From NCBI RefSeq assembly GCF_001510895.1, contig NZ_LPWA01000103.1, forward strand, positions 49,340-113,339: a DNA stretch of 64,000 nt, given 5' to 3'. A program made the position numbers and the translations under genes. The notes beneath the pieces are model-generated. The model searched no databases. It was not told the DNA's origin and was given only the letters and a program-made list of their open reading frames with translations. The stretch's first letter is position 1. Every line of letters starts with the position of its first letter. Below are positions 56,179 to 64,000 of this stretch, in pieces. The stretch is from Mesorhizobium loti. Lineage in GTDB: Bacteria > Pseudomonadota > Alphaproteobacteria > Rhizobiales > Rhizobiaceae.

Positions 56179-57416
56179 TTAGAGCCCCGACGCCTTAGTG
56201 AGATTGACGCGGAACCGGTCGCGGCGGCGTTGGTACCTTCGGGTCATTTCTGCCGAGGCATGGCCGAGCTGCTTTTGCACAAAGCGCTCGTCGACCTCGG
56301 CCGAGGAAGCAAGGCCAGCGCGCAGTGAATGGCCGGCAAACAGCTTTCCGCGTTTGTCTTCCGACAGATCGCCACGCACGCCGGCGGCCAGCGCGGCCCG
56401 CTTGACCAGGCGTGCCACCTCCTGGTCGTTGAGCCGCTCGGCGCCTAGTTTTTTGCCTTGCCCCGTCACTCGTCGGAAGAGCGGTCCATGCGCGATCCTG
56501 GCGAGTTCCAGCCAGGTCTCCAGCGCCACGACCGGGCAGGTGGCGTCGGCGGAACCAGGGCCGATTTCAACCTCGCGCCAGCCGGTCTTTCCCCGTAACG
56601 TGACAAGCAGGCCCTTACCGGGAAAAAACTCGACCCAGCCGCGGCCATCCTCAGTCTGGTCGCGGCCGCAATCCAGGCCGACGATTTCGGAACGACGCAG
56701 GCCACCGGCGAAGCCAAGCAGCAGCATGGCACGGTCGCGCAGGCCACGCAGAGTGCCGCGATCGAGCGTCTCCAGCATGGTGATCAGATCCTCCGGAAGG
56801 ATAGCCTCCTTCTGCAGGGGAGGGGAGGCATGGGTGTTGCGGATGCCGGTCATGACGGTGGCGATATGCCGATCCTTGCGGTCCAGCGGTTGGCCGCGCT
56901 GCGCATAGTTCCACGTCAGCGCCGACAGCCGACGTTCGATCGTCGACACCGATTTTTCTCTCCGGTCGCCGTGCCTGCGGCCGTACCGGAGGCGAGCGCA
57001 GCAATGTACAGGCCCACCGTCTGTGGATCGGGCGGCGTGAGCGAAAAACCCTGGCGCCGGCACCAGCCAGCAAAATGATTCCAGTCCGACGCATATGCCC
57101 GCCGGGTGTTGGCCGAGCTCGCCGCCTCGACATAATCGCGGGCGCGATCGGCGAGTTTTTCCAGATGCGCCGGCACACGTGTCTGGCCGCCGCTGACCGG
57201 CAGGGCAGGGGAGGGGGCTGCCGCCGGCTCATCTTCCGGCCCCTTGCCCATCGCCATGACGATCTCGACGATGTCGGGCAGATCGTCGGCGATCGGCGCA
57301 TCGGGCTCGGCCGAGGCCGCCGGCGTGATCTGATCGACAACTGGCGCTGTTTCCTGTGATCGAGCGGAGCGATGCCCAGCACGATTTTCGGGGTTTTTAA
57401 CGACGAGAGAGGCCAT
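56179..57416 (-). CDS. Tyrosine recombinase/integrase (frame-repaired)
   Basis: Repaired length is 412 aa. The SAM-like N-terminal core-binding domain (ANTRRAYASDWNHFAGWC) precedes the catalytic domain with Arg I in FAGGLRRSEIVGLD, HSLRAGLAS (HxxR) and LGHASAEMTRRYQ (His and nucleophile Tyr). The frame breaks at TTTTT 56953-56957 (coding AAAAA, six needed), after which it reads GEKKSVSTIERRLSALTWNY. The start ATG 57416 follows AGGAG. A decayed copy lies 2.5 kb to the left. It may resolve plasmid multimers or move the cargo. Confidence 0.85.
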
Positions 57417-57542
57417 TTCTCCTATAAAGAACAAAACGAACGATAAGGCAACATTATCATTCGTTTTGTGTGTCCGACAAGCTGTGCGTTTTGCGCCGAA
57501 AATCATCGCCAAAAGCGCACCGCCACTTTACTCTCCAAACAC

Positions 57543-58514
57543 ATGATTCGCCTCGATCCCCTCACGGCCAATCCCTTGTCCGCCAATCTCGCTGCGCCGC
57601 CGGCCGTCCCGGCTTGGGCGCTCGCAAGCGCCGGCGCGCCGAGCGACTGTGACGCCGCCTTCCAGGCCGGCGCCGCTCTGGCTTGGCTCGACAGCCTCGC
57701 CCGCGCGCAAGCCAGCTGGTCCGGCGCCTGGCGCCAGCGGCTGGCGCTGAAATGCGCCGCCGCCAGCATGCGGCTTGCCGGCCGCGCCGAGGATGAAGCC
57801 GCCCTGCGCGACGCCTGGCAGCTTTGCCCGGCCGGCGCCGATCCCGGTCCCGCCGGCGCCATTTTTGGCGCCTGGCGCCTGCTGGCGCTGCAGCCGCCGG
57901 CGGTCAGCGCCGATCGGCTGGCAAAAGTGGCCGAGATGCTCGGGCTCGCCTGGGATGATGATGCTCTCGCCGAACTCTGCAGGCACATCGAAAATCTGGT
58001 GGAGGGGCAGACGCCGGCGCCGTTTGCCGCGGCGGCGATCGCCGCCCACGTCGTCGCCACGCGCCCCGACGCCGAACTGTTCGCCTGGTGGCTCGCCGAC
58101 CTGGTGCTGGCGCAAGGCCTGCGCTGGCCGCGACCGCTGCCGCTCCTGATGGCCCAGGCTTTTGGCCCGGCTTTTCGCACGGCGGCCGGCGCCAGCCGGC
58201 GAACAAAGCCGGGAGAAGAAAACTTTGAGCGCGCGGTCTGCCTGGCGCTGGTTCAGGCGGCGGCGGAGGCCTGCCGGCTGGCCGCCGATCTGTCGCGCCG
58301 CGCTGAAAAGCTTCTGGCGGTGGTGCCGAAGCTGCGCGCGAAAGGCGCTGGCGACGTGATTTTTTTGCTCCTCAATGAAGATGCCGTCGCCGGATCGCTG
58401 ACGACGAAAAACCTGTCGCGCTTTGCGGCGCGGCGGCTGTTCGAACGGCTGCAGCGGCTTGAGGCCGTGCGCGAGTTGTCGGGCCGCCCGACCTTCCGGC
58501 TGTTTGGGCTGTAG
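57543..58514 (+). CDS. DUF1403 family protein
   Basis: A 323-aa Ala-rich, mainly helical protein starting MIRLDPLTANPLSANLAAPP, matching DUF1403 of Rhizobiales plasmids. No signal peptide. The family is usually linked to an ScpB-like gene and a tyrosine recombinase, as here, hinting at a role in plasmid segregation or resolution (inference). It is divergent from the integrase across a short AT-rich promoter. Confidence 0.75.
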   Translation: MIRLDPLTANPLSANLAAPPAVPAWALASAGAPSDCDAAFQAGAALAWLDSLARAQASWSGAWRQRLALKCAAASMRLAGRAEDEAALRDAWQLCPAGADPGPAGAIFGAWRLLALQPPAVSADRLAKVAEMLGLAWDDDALAELCRHIENLVEGQTPAPFAAAAIAAHVVATRPDAELFAWWLADLVLAQGLRWPRPLPLLMAQAFGPAFRTAAGASRRTKPGEENFERAVCLALVQAAAEACRLAADLSRRAEKLLAVVPKLRAKGAGDVIFLLLNEDAVAGSLTTKNLSRFAARRLFERLQRLEAVRELSGRPTFRLFGL

Positions 58515-58516
58515 CG

Positions 58517-59203
58517 GTGAGCCAAGCCTCCGTCCGCCGCAAGCCTGACGATCAGCCGGCGCTGCTCGACACCGAGCTCGAGCACCTGCCGCCGGAACTG
58601 CGCTGGCGCGAGTGGATGGGCCGGGTCGAAGCGGTGATCTTCGCGGCCAGCGAACCGGTGCCGCGCGAGGTGCTGGCGCGGGTGGTGGGAAGAAACTGCA
58701 ACATCGATCTGGTCATCGAAGACATCCGCGCCGAGCTCGCCGGCCGCCCCTACGAATTGGTCGCGGTCGCCGGCGGCTGGCAGCACCGGACGAGAAAGGT
58801 CTTTGGCGACGTCATCCACGCTGCCTTCGGGACGGCCGCGGGGCAGGGGACAAAAGAGCTGTCGCAGTCGGAGGCTCTTGTCCTGATGTGCATTGCCTAT
58901 TTCCAGCCGATCACCCGGGGCGAGCTGTCTTCCTTCTTCGGCAAGGAGGTGTCGCGCGACCTGATCGGCGTGCTGCGTGCGCAGGAGCTTATTGCCTCGG
59001 GGCCGCGCAGCCCGCGGCCCGGCGCGCCCTACACCTACGTGACGACCAAGAATTTTCTGTCGCAGTTCGGGCTCGACACGCTGCGCCAGCTGCCGGATTT
59101 CGAGGCGCTCGAGGATGCAGGACTGCTGTCGAAGGAAAAGCTGCTGGCCGGCGATATCATACCCGAGTTTTCCGATCGGAATGAGCAATGGGTTAAGCGA
59201 TGA
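58517..59203 (+). CDS. ScpB-like SMC-associated protein
   Basis: A 228-aa protein with the ScpB layout of two winged helices: WMGRVEAVIFAASEPVPREVLARV, YELVAVAGGWQHRTR and ALVLMCIAYFQPITRGELSSF, ending QFGLDTLRQLPDFEAL. The GTG start at 58517 is three bases past the DUF1403 stop, so the two are co-translated. No ScpA or SMC gene is near; it could plug into the host condensin or serve a plasmid-specific complex. Confidence 0.8.
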   Translation: MSQASVRRKPDDQPALLDTELEHLPPELRWREWMGRVEAVIFAASEPVPREVLARVVGRNCNIDLVIEDIRAELAGRPYELVAVAGGWQHRTRKVFGDVIHAAFGTAAGQGTKELSQSEALVLMCIAYFQPITRGELSSFFGKEVSRDLIGVLRAQELIASGPRSPRPGAPYTYVTTKNFLSQFGLDTLRQLPDFEALEDAGLLSKEKLLAGDIIPEFSDRNEQWVKR

Positions 59204-59238
59204 TACGCCGACGCTTGCGTCCCGGAGATCAGCAGCCC

Positions 59239-59694
59239 TCAGGCGTGGAAAGATAGGTGTAACCCTTCTGGAAACGGTGCCAGACCTACGATGCAAAGCA
59301 ACAGGCCCGGCGTATAGAGGGTCGATTCCCTGACTACGTTCTCGATACTGGCGATGTCGTTCTGAGACGGAACAGGGATCTTCTGCGGGTGCGTATGCCA
59401 GTCTCCCACGTACTGAAGTCCCTTGGCGAAATGCCGGTGGATCTCCTTCTGCTCAGCCTTGCGGTCTGGCCAAAAGTGGAACCGACCCCGGCGATCCGCT
59501 GCCCTCGGGCCGGTCGCCGCCAGCACATGCCAAAGGTCCGCGTTGATATCGGCGAACATCTGCCCCCCGGCCTCCTTGCTGAACCAACCGGTTTGTCGAT
59601 GGGCGTCGAAGACCCTGAGCACGTCCGGTGAGAACTGGACGGTCACGCGATCGAACCGTGCGATGACTGAACTGGCTTGGAGTGTTATGGCCAC
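59239..59694 (-). CDS. cap3: Cap3 JAMM-type isopeptidase of CBASS
   Basis: A 151-aa protein with the JAMM metalloprotease motif: the Glu in KEAGGQMF (about residue 42) and HTHPQKIPVPSQND (HxH..S..D, about 100-113). It removes Cap2-made conjugates from the CD-NTase. The GTG start at 59694, inside the end of cap2, is chosen because GGAG is six bases upstream. It is the last gene of the type II CBASS operon. Confidence 0.88.
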   Translation of the reverse strand: MAITLQASSVIARFDRVTVQFSPDVLRVFDAHRQTGWFSKEAGGQMFADINADLWHVLAATGPRAADRRGRFHFWPDRKAEQKEIHRHFAKGLQYVGDWHTHPQKIPVPSQNDIASIENVVRESTLYTPGLLLCIVGLAPFPEGLHLSFHA

Positions 59695-61370
59695 TGTTGC
59701 TCCATAACTCCTGATATCGATGCCGCGGGCTTCGCCGCCATGAACTCCTCCGTCCATTGCCCTTCGGCGCGCGCGAGATTGCGATCCGACGTCCACCATG
59801 TCCGCCACGTGTCGGCCATCCCTGGCTCCAGCAATCGATCGAGACACAGTTCAGCGATCATCGCCTGGACGGCGACAACTTCAACCGCTCCGAACGGTGT
59901 CGTGGAGTTTCCGCATTCCTTGGGGGGCTGACGGTCGTTGCGCGAGGCTGGACGCCGAGGGACACCATCCTCAAACCCGTCCATGAACTGAGCGCCATTT
60001 CCTGACAACAGCAAAGCGTGCCCAGCCACGCCCCATGCCTCCATCCAGCCGAACACGATGGCGACCGGCGGCGCTTCCTGCCGTGCGAGATCGGCGATGT
60101 AGGTGTCAGCGTGCAATGACCCCGTAGTCGTGACGATGAGGTCCGCGCCTTTCAGGATGTTGCTCCCGGACACGACGAGGTCCTGGACGGTTTTCGAAAA
60201 AGCCCTCACCTCGACGATTTCCGGCAGATCTTGCCGAAGATCCAACGCCAGTGCCTGCGCCTTCGAATGCCGGACGCTGCGGCCACCGAGTTCATGACGT
60301 CGAATATTTTCCCAGCCGAGGTTCTCATGATCGATGAGATCGAGGCGTCCGACGCCCGCTTTCGCAAGCAGGCGCGCCACACCCGCGCCGACAGCCCCAC
60401 ATCCGACCACGACCACTCTCTTGTCGGCGAGGTCAGCCAGGGCGATGATGCTGCGGGACGCCGAGCTGTCAAGCAGTGACGTGCGCAGGCGCTGAATAGT
60501 GTAGTGTCCGAGTAGGTCGCCAACGGCGATCGTGGCCCCGGGTCGAAGCTTAAGTGCCGGTTTGCGTCGGGAACCATCTTTCTGCGGGGGAAGGGTTTTC
60601 AGCAGTCGGACGCCTGCAAATTGGTGGTGGCCAGAAGGCGCAATGCCGACTAGGACCAAGACGACCCCGTTCGGCACCGTGCTCAAAGCCTTTAACATTG
60701 CTTCCCCGCCGTCGATTGCGTGTGTCTGGAGAAGCTCGAGAAGGCTTTCAGGGTCCGCAGGGAACTCTGACGGCAAAGGAAACTGCTTGAGTTCGATGAA
60801 GAAGGCGGCATTCGTGTGCCTGGGCGGCCCCCCGTTCCGATTGGCCCACCACCGAATCATCAATTCCTTGCTGGCAAAGGCGAACACCTCGTCGCCAGCC
60901 AGGACATATGAACCTCTCGAAGCACGTACCTGGTAGAGCAACGAGAGCGCCGGGCCGGCGACGTCGGCATGCTGGTTCCAATAGTTGGTGAAGTCCTCCT
61001 GAAGATCGTGGTCTTCGGCGCCGGTCTGATGCGTCTCAAGAAGTTCGAGTGCTTCCGCCAGCACTTGTCGGGCGGCGTCTGCGGGATCGGTCGAAAACTC
61101 AACCTTCGTCAGGCACAAGCGACCATCGACCTCGACATGCGGCAGGTTTCGAGAGGCATCATAGTTGTTGATATAGACGTTCGGCCGCGAATACGGGAAC
61201 GCGATGTCGGCCACGATGGACAGATTGTAGCCCCAAACTTCGAACAGCCACATATGACGGCCTGTCGGCCGCCCCTTGGCATCCTCGCAGACCCGATAAC
61301 CCGCGTACTGTGGCCGATAAGTCTCGAAAAGCGCGGAGACGGCGTCAATGGCCGCAACGATGGTAAGCAT
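59685..61370 (-). CDS. cap2: Cap2 E1-E2 fusion of CBASS
   Basis: A 561-aa protein. The N-terminal E2-like domain has the active Cys in HVEVDGRLCLTKV (Cys86). A linker leads to an E1 adenylation domain with VVVGCGAVGAGVARLLAKAG and IDHENLGWENIRRHE, and the E1 catalytic Cys in CGNSTTPFGA (about 485). Cap2 conjugates the C-terminus of the CD-NTase to a target and primes it for signalling. It lies ten bases after the CD-NTase gene. Confidence 0.92.
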   Translation of the reverse strand: MLTIVAAIDAVSALFETYRPQYAGYRVCEDAKGRPTGRHMWLFEVWGYNLSIVADIAFPYSRPNVYINNYDASRNLPHVEVDGRLCLTKVEFSTDPADAARQVLAEALELLETHQTGAEDHDLQEDFTNYWNQHADVAGPALSLLYQVRASRGSYVLAGDEVFAFASKELMIRWWANRNGGPPRHTNAAFFIELKQFPLPSEFPADPESLLELLQTHAIDGGEAMLKALSTVPNGVVLVLVGIAPSGHHQFAGVRLLKTLPPQKDGSRRKPALKLRPGATIAVGDLLGHYTIQRLRTSLLDSSASRSIIALADLADKRVVVVGCGAVGAGVARLLAKAGVGRLDLIDHENLGWENIRRHELGGRSVRHSKAQALALDLRQDLPEIVEVRAFSKTVQDLVVSGSNILKGADLIVTTTGSLHADTYIADLARQEAPPVAIVFGWMEAWGVAGHALLLSGNGAQFMDGFEDGVPRRPASRNDRQPPKECGNSTTPFGAVEVVAVQAMIAELCLDRLLEPGMADTWRTWWTSDRNLARAEGQWTEEFMAAKPAASISGVMEQQWP

Positions 61371-61381
61371 TGGCCGCGCCC

Positions 61382-62404
61382 TCAGGCGTACCGGGTCTCA
61401 CCCCGCTTGACCGCTGGGCCAACTTTCTGGGTAAGCGATTTTGCTCCGTCCGGATCGGGTTGCTGGGAGAACCAGTCGGTGTTGAAGAACTTATCCCACG
61501 CGTTCATCGCCTTTTCGCGGTCGCAATCCCACTCGTCAAGAACGTCGAGATGCTTCAGCTTCTCATCAAGTTTGTCGTGCAGGAAGGTGGCCTTCGCATT
61601 CCCGTCCTCGATGATGTTCTCGTCCAGAACCGGGTGTTTGACTGCTTGATTCCAGGAAAGCTTGTCCCTGATCGCCTTGGCGACATTGCGAAGCGTCTTG
61701 TCATCGTGGTCGGCGACTCCGGCCCAATGATCGGCCACCAGCTTCGAGATGACGAAACCATTCGAAATCTTGCCCTTCCAACTCGGACGGCTCCGCGCGA
61801 AGGCCTTCAGCAGCCTGACGACTTCAACGAACTGCCCTTTGTCGCCGTCCTTGGACGCATTAGCGCAGTTGTCCTTGTTGAAGTCCTGGAACCACGCCGT
61901 CACCGCCAGCGCGTCCGAGCGCTTCCAGTTGGAACTGGCCAGTTCGTAATGGTCCGACTCTTTTCCGGTCCAGGCGTCCTTCACAACGACGTGGCGGTAG
62001 ACGGGTACGTCGATGTGGTAGCCCTCATTATAGTAAACCCGCACGCAGTTTTTGAGGACTTCAGGGGGGATATTGAAACGGTCGTCCTGCAGCGCGTCGC
62101 ACACCATCTCGCGGGCCGCGAGAGATGTCTTGTCGCCTCCTTTTGGCCCAACGAGATCCTCCTTCTTGAAATAGACGCCGTCGTCGATGTCATAATCCTC
62201 GTCCTTTTCGACGATCATGGTGCGCATAGCGTAGGAACCCTGCGTCCGCTGACCAATTGGGGTAGGATCGTCGTTCGCGACGAGGCCGTCCTTCAGCCGC
62301 TTTCGATTGGTCTTTGCCCTTGTAAAGACGTCTTTACGGCTCTCGTTCGGAAGCCGCACTTCGTCACGCTGGTATTTCGCTACCTGGAGATGGCAGTCTC
62401 TCAT
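61382..62404 (-). CDS. CD-NTase of CBASS (DncV-like cyclic dinucleotide synthase)
   Basis: A 340-aa nucleotidyltransferase: QGSYAMRT (Gly-Ser at 56-57) and DYDIDDG (about 70-76) form the active site with catalytic acidic residues. The C-terminus (GPAVKRGETRYA) ends near the small residue expected for attachment by Cap2. With a patatin effector and Cap2/Cap3 it fits the DncV-type systems that make cyclic GMP-AMP (inference on product). ATG overlaps the capV stop (ATGA). Confidence 0.9.
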   Translation of the reverse strand: MRDCHLQVAKYQRDEVRLPNESRKDVFTRAKTNRKRLKDGLVANDDPTPIGQRTQGSYAMRTMIVEKDEDYDIDDGVYFKKEDLVGPKGGDKTSLAAREMVCDALQDDRFNIPPEVLKNCVRVYYNEGYHIDVPVYRHVVVKDAWTGKESDHYELASSNWKRSDALAVTAWFQDFNKDNCANASKDGDKGQFVEVVRLLKAFARSRPSWKGKISNGFVISKLVADHWAGVADHDDKTLRNVAKAIRDKLSWNQAVKHPVLDENIIEDGNAKATFLHDKLDEKLKHLDVLDEWDCDREKAMNAWDKFFNTDWFSQQPDPDGAKSLTQKVGPAVKRGETRYA

Positions 62405-63533
62405 TCGAAAAGCTCCTTGGGTACACCCGTCTCCGGCATCGTGGGCAGAGACATCATTAGATTGTGGATCAATTGACCCTGCGGGTTCCGAGCGTCATCA
62501 CAGGCGCTCTTGACCATGTCGGCGTCCGTCGAGGCTTGGCTCATGAGGGCATTCATCGCCTCCGGCCTGCTGTCGTCGAGGCCGAGATACTCGAGTTTCG
62601 AGGCCGGGATTTTCTGCTGCGGGAAGCGGACGTGGTGAACTTCCTTGCCGCATTTACTCAGCACATTGGCGAACATGCGGGCCATGTTGTCGAAGGCGAA
62701 CTCTTGGGCCGTGATGCTGAGTGGCGCGACATCGGCGCCGAGCTTCCACTGAAGCATCGACCTGTGGACCTTTTCGCCGAAATCTCCTCTCCTTCAGGCC
62801 GGGAACACGTGCCCAGGGAGAAGATTTCGATTGGCTGCTCATTTTCCGCGTTCATCAGCGCGTCCAGCATGCCCACCATGACCGGGTTGTTAGCCCACAG
62901 TCCGCCGTCGGCAAAGACCTCGATCTGCTCGTGCTTGCTGTCGGGATTCTTTATTGCCGCCAAGGACCGATAGATCGGCGCCGCGCTCGAAGCCAGGCAA
63001 ACATCGACAAGCTTATAATTATCGTCCCGGACGCCACTCGTCTTCGTCTTCTTGAAGACCCACGCTCGATGCGTGCTCATGGCCACTGTGGGGATCGAGA
63101 GCGAGATTCCGCGCTTCCTGTAGACATCGAGCATGGTGATGTCCCCGAGCTCTGCACTGAGGGCTTTCCGCAGCGCCGCGTCGCCGGCCCTGACGATGTT
63201 GCCACCCTTGGCGATGCGAGCAAAAAGCGTCCCTTTGCTCTCGGTAATGCGTTCAGGGAAAATCCGACCGCCCCAGTCCCGATAGAGCTTGACGAGGTCG
63301 CTCATAGGGCGGCCGATCGCTGCGCCGCAGGCTATGATGGCCCCGGTGCTCGTTCCGGCGATGAGATCAAAGCCGCTCCCCAGGTCGAGATGTTCAACCC
63401 CGCGTATTCTGCGATACTGGTCGAGCAAGCGGTCGAGAAACGCAGCGGTGTAGATGCCACGCATGCCGCCGCCGTCGAGACACAGGACCCTGAACGGCTT
63501 TGCCGCGGAGAGCGCACTTTCAGCAGCTTCCAT
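62401..63533 (-). CDS. capV: CapV patatin-like phospholipase effector of CBASS (frame-repaired)
   Basis: Repaired length is 377 aa. Oxyanion hole CLDGGGMRGIY (residues 18-28), nucleophile GTSTGA and Asp in FADGGLWANNP are all present, so it is a patatin phospholipase that would degrade membrane lipids when the cyclic nucleotide binds. The frame is lost at TTTT 62771-62774 (coding AAAA, five needed), after which it reads EISAKKVHRSMLQWKLGADV to its end. First gene of the operon, start ATG 63533 after AAAGG. Confidence 0.88.
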
Positions 63534-63901
63534 TGCCTTTAACTATACCTTTGTTTCTAGTCATTCTGCAGACGCCGGCCAATCCTAGAATCTTCAGATG
63601 TTCCTGCCTTATTGCAGGAACATATCGTGCTCAAGTGTGAATTATCGCGTTGTGCAAACTCGAGGGGCGAAACATGTTTATAAAGCGAATTGGCCTCTTC
63701 GATTCCGCGATCTTAAAGCGGACTTTCCGGCCGAAGCACGCGAATGGCGCGCTCCGCGCCTTCTTGTCAGTCGTAGAGGCGAGCCTTGTCGCAATGAGCG
63801 CCTATTCTTAAGGCTGTCCTCGCTGCAGTGCCGCAGAAAATGTAGGTGATAAGCAAACCAAGGTTAGCTGACGCCCTTTTATTATCCAGCGGGAGCTCCT
63901 A
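63534..63901. other. Region upstream of the CBASS operon, no gene
   Basis: About 370 bases between capV and the IS21-like end. The first part is AT-rich with probable promoter sequence for capV. An open frame at 63598-63849 has no recognisable product. Confidence 0.5.
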
Positions 63902-64000
63902 TGCGTATTCCAATGAAACCGGACGGTGATTCCGAAACGAAACCGGACGCCTATTCCGATCGAATACCGGACGCGATTCCGAGGCGAAGCCGGACGGCTT
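63902..64000 (+). mobile_element. End of an IS21-like insertion sequence
   Basis: From TGCGTATTCC at about 63902 there are four tandem units of 22-24 bases, each starting ATTCC (63907, 63929, 63953, 63976) and carrying an ACCGGACG- or GCCGGACG-like core. Multiple subterminal repeats of this kind, with the ATTCCG...CCGGACG sequence, are typical of IS21-family ends upstream of istA (from memory of rhizobial IS21 elements). The element continues beyond the window. Confidence 0.7.

Noticed and set aside
63902..64000. Tandem 22-24-base units as a CRISPR-like or satellite repeat
   Set aside because: Units are too short and imperfect, without spacers of constant length, and match the subterminal repeat pattern of IS21-family ends.

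Overview
The window looks like a conjugative repABC plasmid from a member of the Rhizobiales (Rhizobiaceae/Phyllobacteriaceae type, for example Mesorhizobium or Rhizobium). The evidence is a repABC replication/partition operon, a plasmid-type VirB/VirD4 type IV secretion system with a MOBP-type relaxase, a Ros/MucR zinc-finger regulator, DUF982, DUF1403 and DUF3606 proteins, and high-GC codon use. No rRNA, tRNA or CRISPR array was seen.

Layout. 1-2.3 kb: start of an unknown gene, a Rieske ferredoxin and two exported proteins. 2.4-8 kb: a double-HTH regulator, a histidine-kinase relic, an alpha/beta hydrolase, an RcgA-like membrane protein and a small leftward operon (exported protein, degenerate nuclease-like protein, 54-aa membrane protein). 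8-21 kb: virB1-virB11 and virD4, with an extra lytic transglycosylase between virB4 and virB5. 21-25.4 kb: relaxase, MobC-like protein, a predicted oriT (hairpin plus RP4-like nic), repeated operator-like palindromes and a VirC1/ParA-like pair. 25.5-37 kb: a leftward accessory block (DUF736, two SLOG-like proteins, Toprim protein, strawberry-notch methylase/helicase), then DUF1173 and a thermonuclease. 37-42.9 kb: ATP-dependent DNA ligase, LysR/EamA pair, MucR and small proteins. 43-46.7 kb: large ParB-like protein and DUF932 protein. 47-51.6 kb: two DUF982 genes and repA-repB-repC (leftward), with a predicted counter-transcribed RNA and two parS-like palindromes. 52-59.2 kb: AbiEii-type nucleotidyltransferase pair, a decayed integrase copy, a three-gene unit ending in an Xre/RES toxin-antitoxin pair, an intact integrase, DUF1403 and ScpB. 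59.2-63.5 kb: a type II CBASS anti-phage operon (capV-cdn-cap2-cap3). 63.9 kb to the end: the terminal repeats of an IS21-like element that leaves the window.

How it works together. The T4SS, coupling protein, relaxase, MobC-like protein and VirC1-like ATPase form a complete self-transfer set around oriT. The nic orientation predicts that the accessory/rep/defence side enters a recipient first and the T4SS last. RepABC provides replication and partition. The two toxin-type modules and CBASS are probable maintenance and defence cargo.

Main caveat: about 19 genes, many of them highly conserved, are each interrupted by apparent one-base deletions, most of them in or beside homopolymer runs, and no insertions were found. 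This is best explained by uncorrected sequencing indels, so these genes are given below as single frame-repaired genes rather than pseudogenes.
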